Below, piece by piece: positions 14,508-15,230 of a stretch of 15,230 bases of DNA. The stretch spans positions 1 through 15,230 of the forward strand of contig DASYSA010000038.1 of NCBI GenBank assembly GCA_036003885.1. Direction: 5' to 3'. A program made the position numbers and the translations under genes. Source of the stretch: DASYSA01 sp036003885 (GTDB lineage: Bacteria; Acidobacteriota; Blastocatellia; UBA7656). How positions within the stretch are numbered: the stretch's first letter is position 1; each line of letters opens with the position of its first letter. The notes under the pieces were generated by a model. That model did not search any database. It had not been told where the DNA came from and worked only from the letters and a program-made list of their open reading frames with translations.

Positions 14508-14930
14508 TTATCCTTCGTAATTCGGACGGCCGAGCAGCTTCTTCAGGCTCTTGCCGGTGGAGTCAATGATGTCATCGATCCGCCATCGCCCCGCTTCCTG
14601 CCGAACGAGCACGGTGCTTGTTCGCGGCTCGCCCCTGGTGCCGCGCCCAAAGTAGAACGTTACCTTCACGTTCGCGCTCGCCCCCTCCCGCGTTGACGAA
14701 CCGACGGCGAACCAGGCCGGGTATTCCTGGCTATTGGTGAACGGATCGCCATCGAAGTAGGGGACCTCGTCAGGATGCTGCTTGGCGAATGCTCGCTCAC
14801 GCTGCTGGACGGCCGCTTGAACGGCCGTCTGGCCACGCTTGGCGAGTCCGCCCGCAAGAGCCGGGAGGCTGACCATCGTCAGGAGAACGGAAGCAGCGAT
14901 TGCCGCTCGTGTAGGCGTCGTTAAAGTCAT
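14508..14930 (-). CDS. Exported DUF3828-like protein
   Basis: A 140-residue protein with a Sec signal peptide (TRAAIAASVLLTMVSLPALA, cleavage before GG). The mature part has EVPYFDGDPFTNSQEYPAWF, a strand NVKVTFYFGRG and the closing RWRIDDIIDSTGKSLKKLL. That ending (W-R-I-D-D-I, then L-K-x-L-L) is typical of DUF3828 periplasmic proteins with an NTF2/cystatin-like fold; their function is unknown. The gene follows the attC-like palindrome at 14950-15040 by 20 bases. It has a weak ribosome-binding site (TGAG). Confidence 0.8.
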   Translation of the reverse strand: MTLTTPTRAAIAASVLLTMVSLPALAGGLAKRGQTAVQAAVQQRERAFAKQHPDEVPYFDGDPFTNSQEYPAWFAVGSSTREGASANVKVTFYFGRGTRGEPRTSTVLVRQEAGRWRIDDIIDSTGKSLKKLLGRPNYEG

Positions 14931-14949
14931 ATCTCAGTCTACGCGAGGC

Positions 14950-15040
14950 CACGAACGCCAGGCGTCAGCGGGCGCGCGACGTAGCGCTGGGATCACGGTG
15001 AACACGGGCTCGCGCGCTCCGGTGCACGCCCGAGTTAGAC
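14950..15040. repeat. attC-like imperfect palindrome (possible integron cassette recombination site)
   Basis: A 91-bp element bounded by CACGAAC (14950-14956) and GTTAGAC (15034-15040). GTTAGAC fits the attC core GTTRRRY exactly; the other end keeps only the AAC of RYYYAAC. The arms pair over about 25 positions: AAC-GCCAGGCGTCAGCGGGCG against the reverse complement AAC-TCGGGCGTGCACCGGAGC, with one extra base in one arm, followed by GCGCGCGA in both. Length, unequal arms and terminal cores fit attC sites. The stop codon of the upstream gene lies in the GTCTAAC core, as is usual for cassettes. Confidence 0.5.
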
Positions 15041-15230
15041 AGCAAGTATGGTAACCACGATCAAGAGCCCTGGCCCTACAAGCAATAGAGCATAAGCTAG
15101 TTTGTAAAGGCTTGTATAGCTCCTGCTCATCCGGCTTGATCCCCACGAAACCCATATTCCTCGCCGAAACAGTGGTAGTTTACAAAGCAGCAGCAGGATC
15201 AAACCTGTAAGGGTGATTAATCCGGCACCG
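15035..15230 (-). CDS. Membrane protein, C-terminal 64 residues only
   Basis: The frame is open from the window edge to TAA at 15035-15037. It encodes a hydrophobic helix (LITLTGLILLLLCK), a basic cytoplasmic-type stretch (LFRRGIWVSWGSSRMSRSYT) and a second helix (LAYALLLVGPGLLIVVTILA) ending AV. The start lies outside the window, so neither total length nor family can be judged. The frame is supported by the clear two-helix hydrophobic pattern and by its stop falling in the attC-like core, which is how many integron cassettes end. Confidence 0.6.
   Translation of the reverse strand, partial: GAGLITLTGLILLLLCKLPLFRRGIWVSWGSSRMSRSYTSLYKLAYALLLVGPGLLIVVTILAV

Noticed and set aside
14934..15155. 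73-codon minus-strand frame across the attC-like site
   Set aside because: It runs through the palindrome in a different frame from the hydrophobic protein ending at 15035 and shows no protein-like pattern.
1..15230. CRISPR array, tRNA, rRNA or insertion-sequence transposase
   Set aside because: No regularly spaced repeats, cloverleaf-like sequence, rRNA-like stretch or transposase-like frame was found on reading both strands.

Overview
All genes I can support lie on the minus strand, so the window reads as transcription from right to left. The organism is a moderately GC-rich Gram-negative-type bacterium. Exported proteins are common: Sec signal peptides, a probable lipoprotein binding protein, a formylglycine-type sulfatase and a PQQ dehydrogenase. 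The mix of a PQQ dehydrogenase, a secreted ADP-ribosylglycohydrolase homologue, a sulfatase, VOC and YCII proteins and DUF5655 would suit an Acidobacteriota-like soil bacterium. That placement is inference; there is no rRNA or other phylogenetic marker here.

Region 1 (about 1-6871) is a probable sugar operon. In transcription order it holds a PQQ-dependent dehydrogenase (split by a one-base frameshift near 5370), a ribose-type ABC substrate-binding protein, a ribokinase-family sugar kinase, an exported ADP-ribosylglycohydrolase-family enzyme, an RbsC-like permease and the 5' part of a small membrane protein. Gene spacing is tight (ATGA overlap, then 43, 13, 12 and 32 bases). The simplest model is that the exported hydrolase frees ribose or a related pentose from a ribosylated substrate, the ABC system imports it and the kinase phosphorylates it. 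The transporter ATPase (RbsA) is missing from the cluster.

Region 2 (about 6930-10558) starts with an imperfect 26-bp inverted repeat just upstream of the dehydrogenase. It then holds a YCII-like protein, a type I sulfatase with an intact CSPSR motif, a P-loop NTPase/kinase-like gene that also looks frameshifted, and a nitrilase-superfamily amidohydrolase.

Region 3 (about 10589-15230) is a train of small, functionally unrelated genes: a truncated VOC dioxygenase-like fragment, a complete VOC protein, several small membrane proteins, a GNAT acetyltransferase, a DUF5655 protein, an A+T-rich exported protein of unknown function and a DUF3828-like exported protein. At 14950-15040 there is a 91-bp attC-like imperfect palindrome whose GTCTAAC core contains the stop codon of the gene before it. 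A half-site of the same kind sits at 12414-12434. This suggests a decayed or sedentary integron gene-cassette array, which is the most interesting possibility here, but no integrase is in the window and most gene junctions lack a full attC. No rRNA, tRNA, CRISPR array or transposase was seen.
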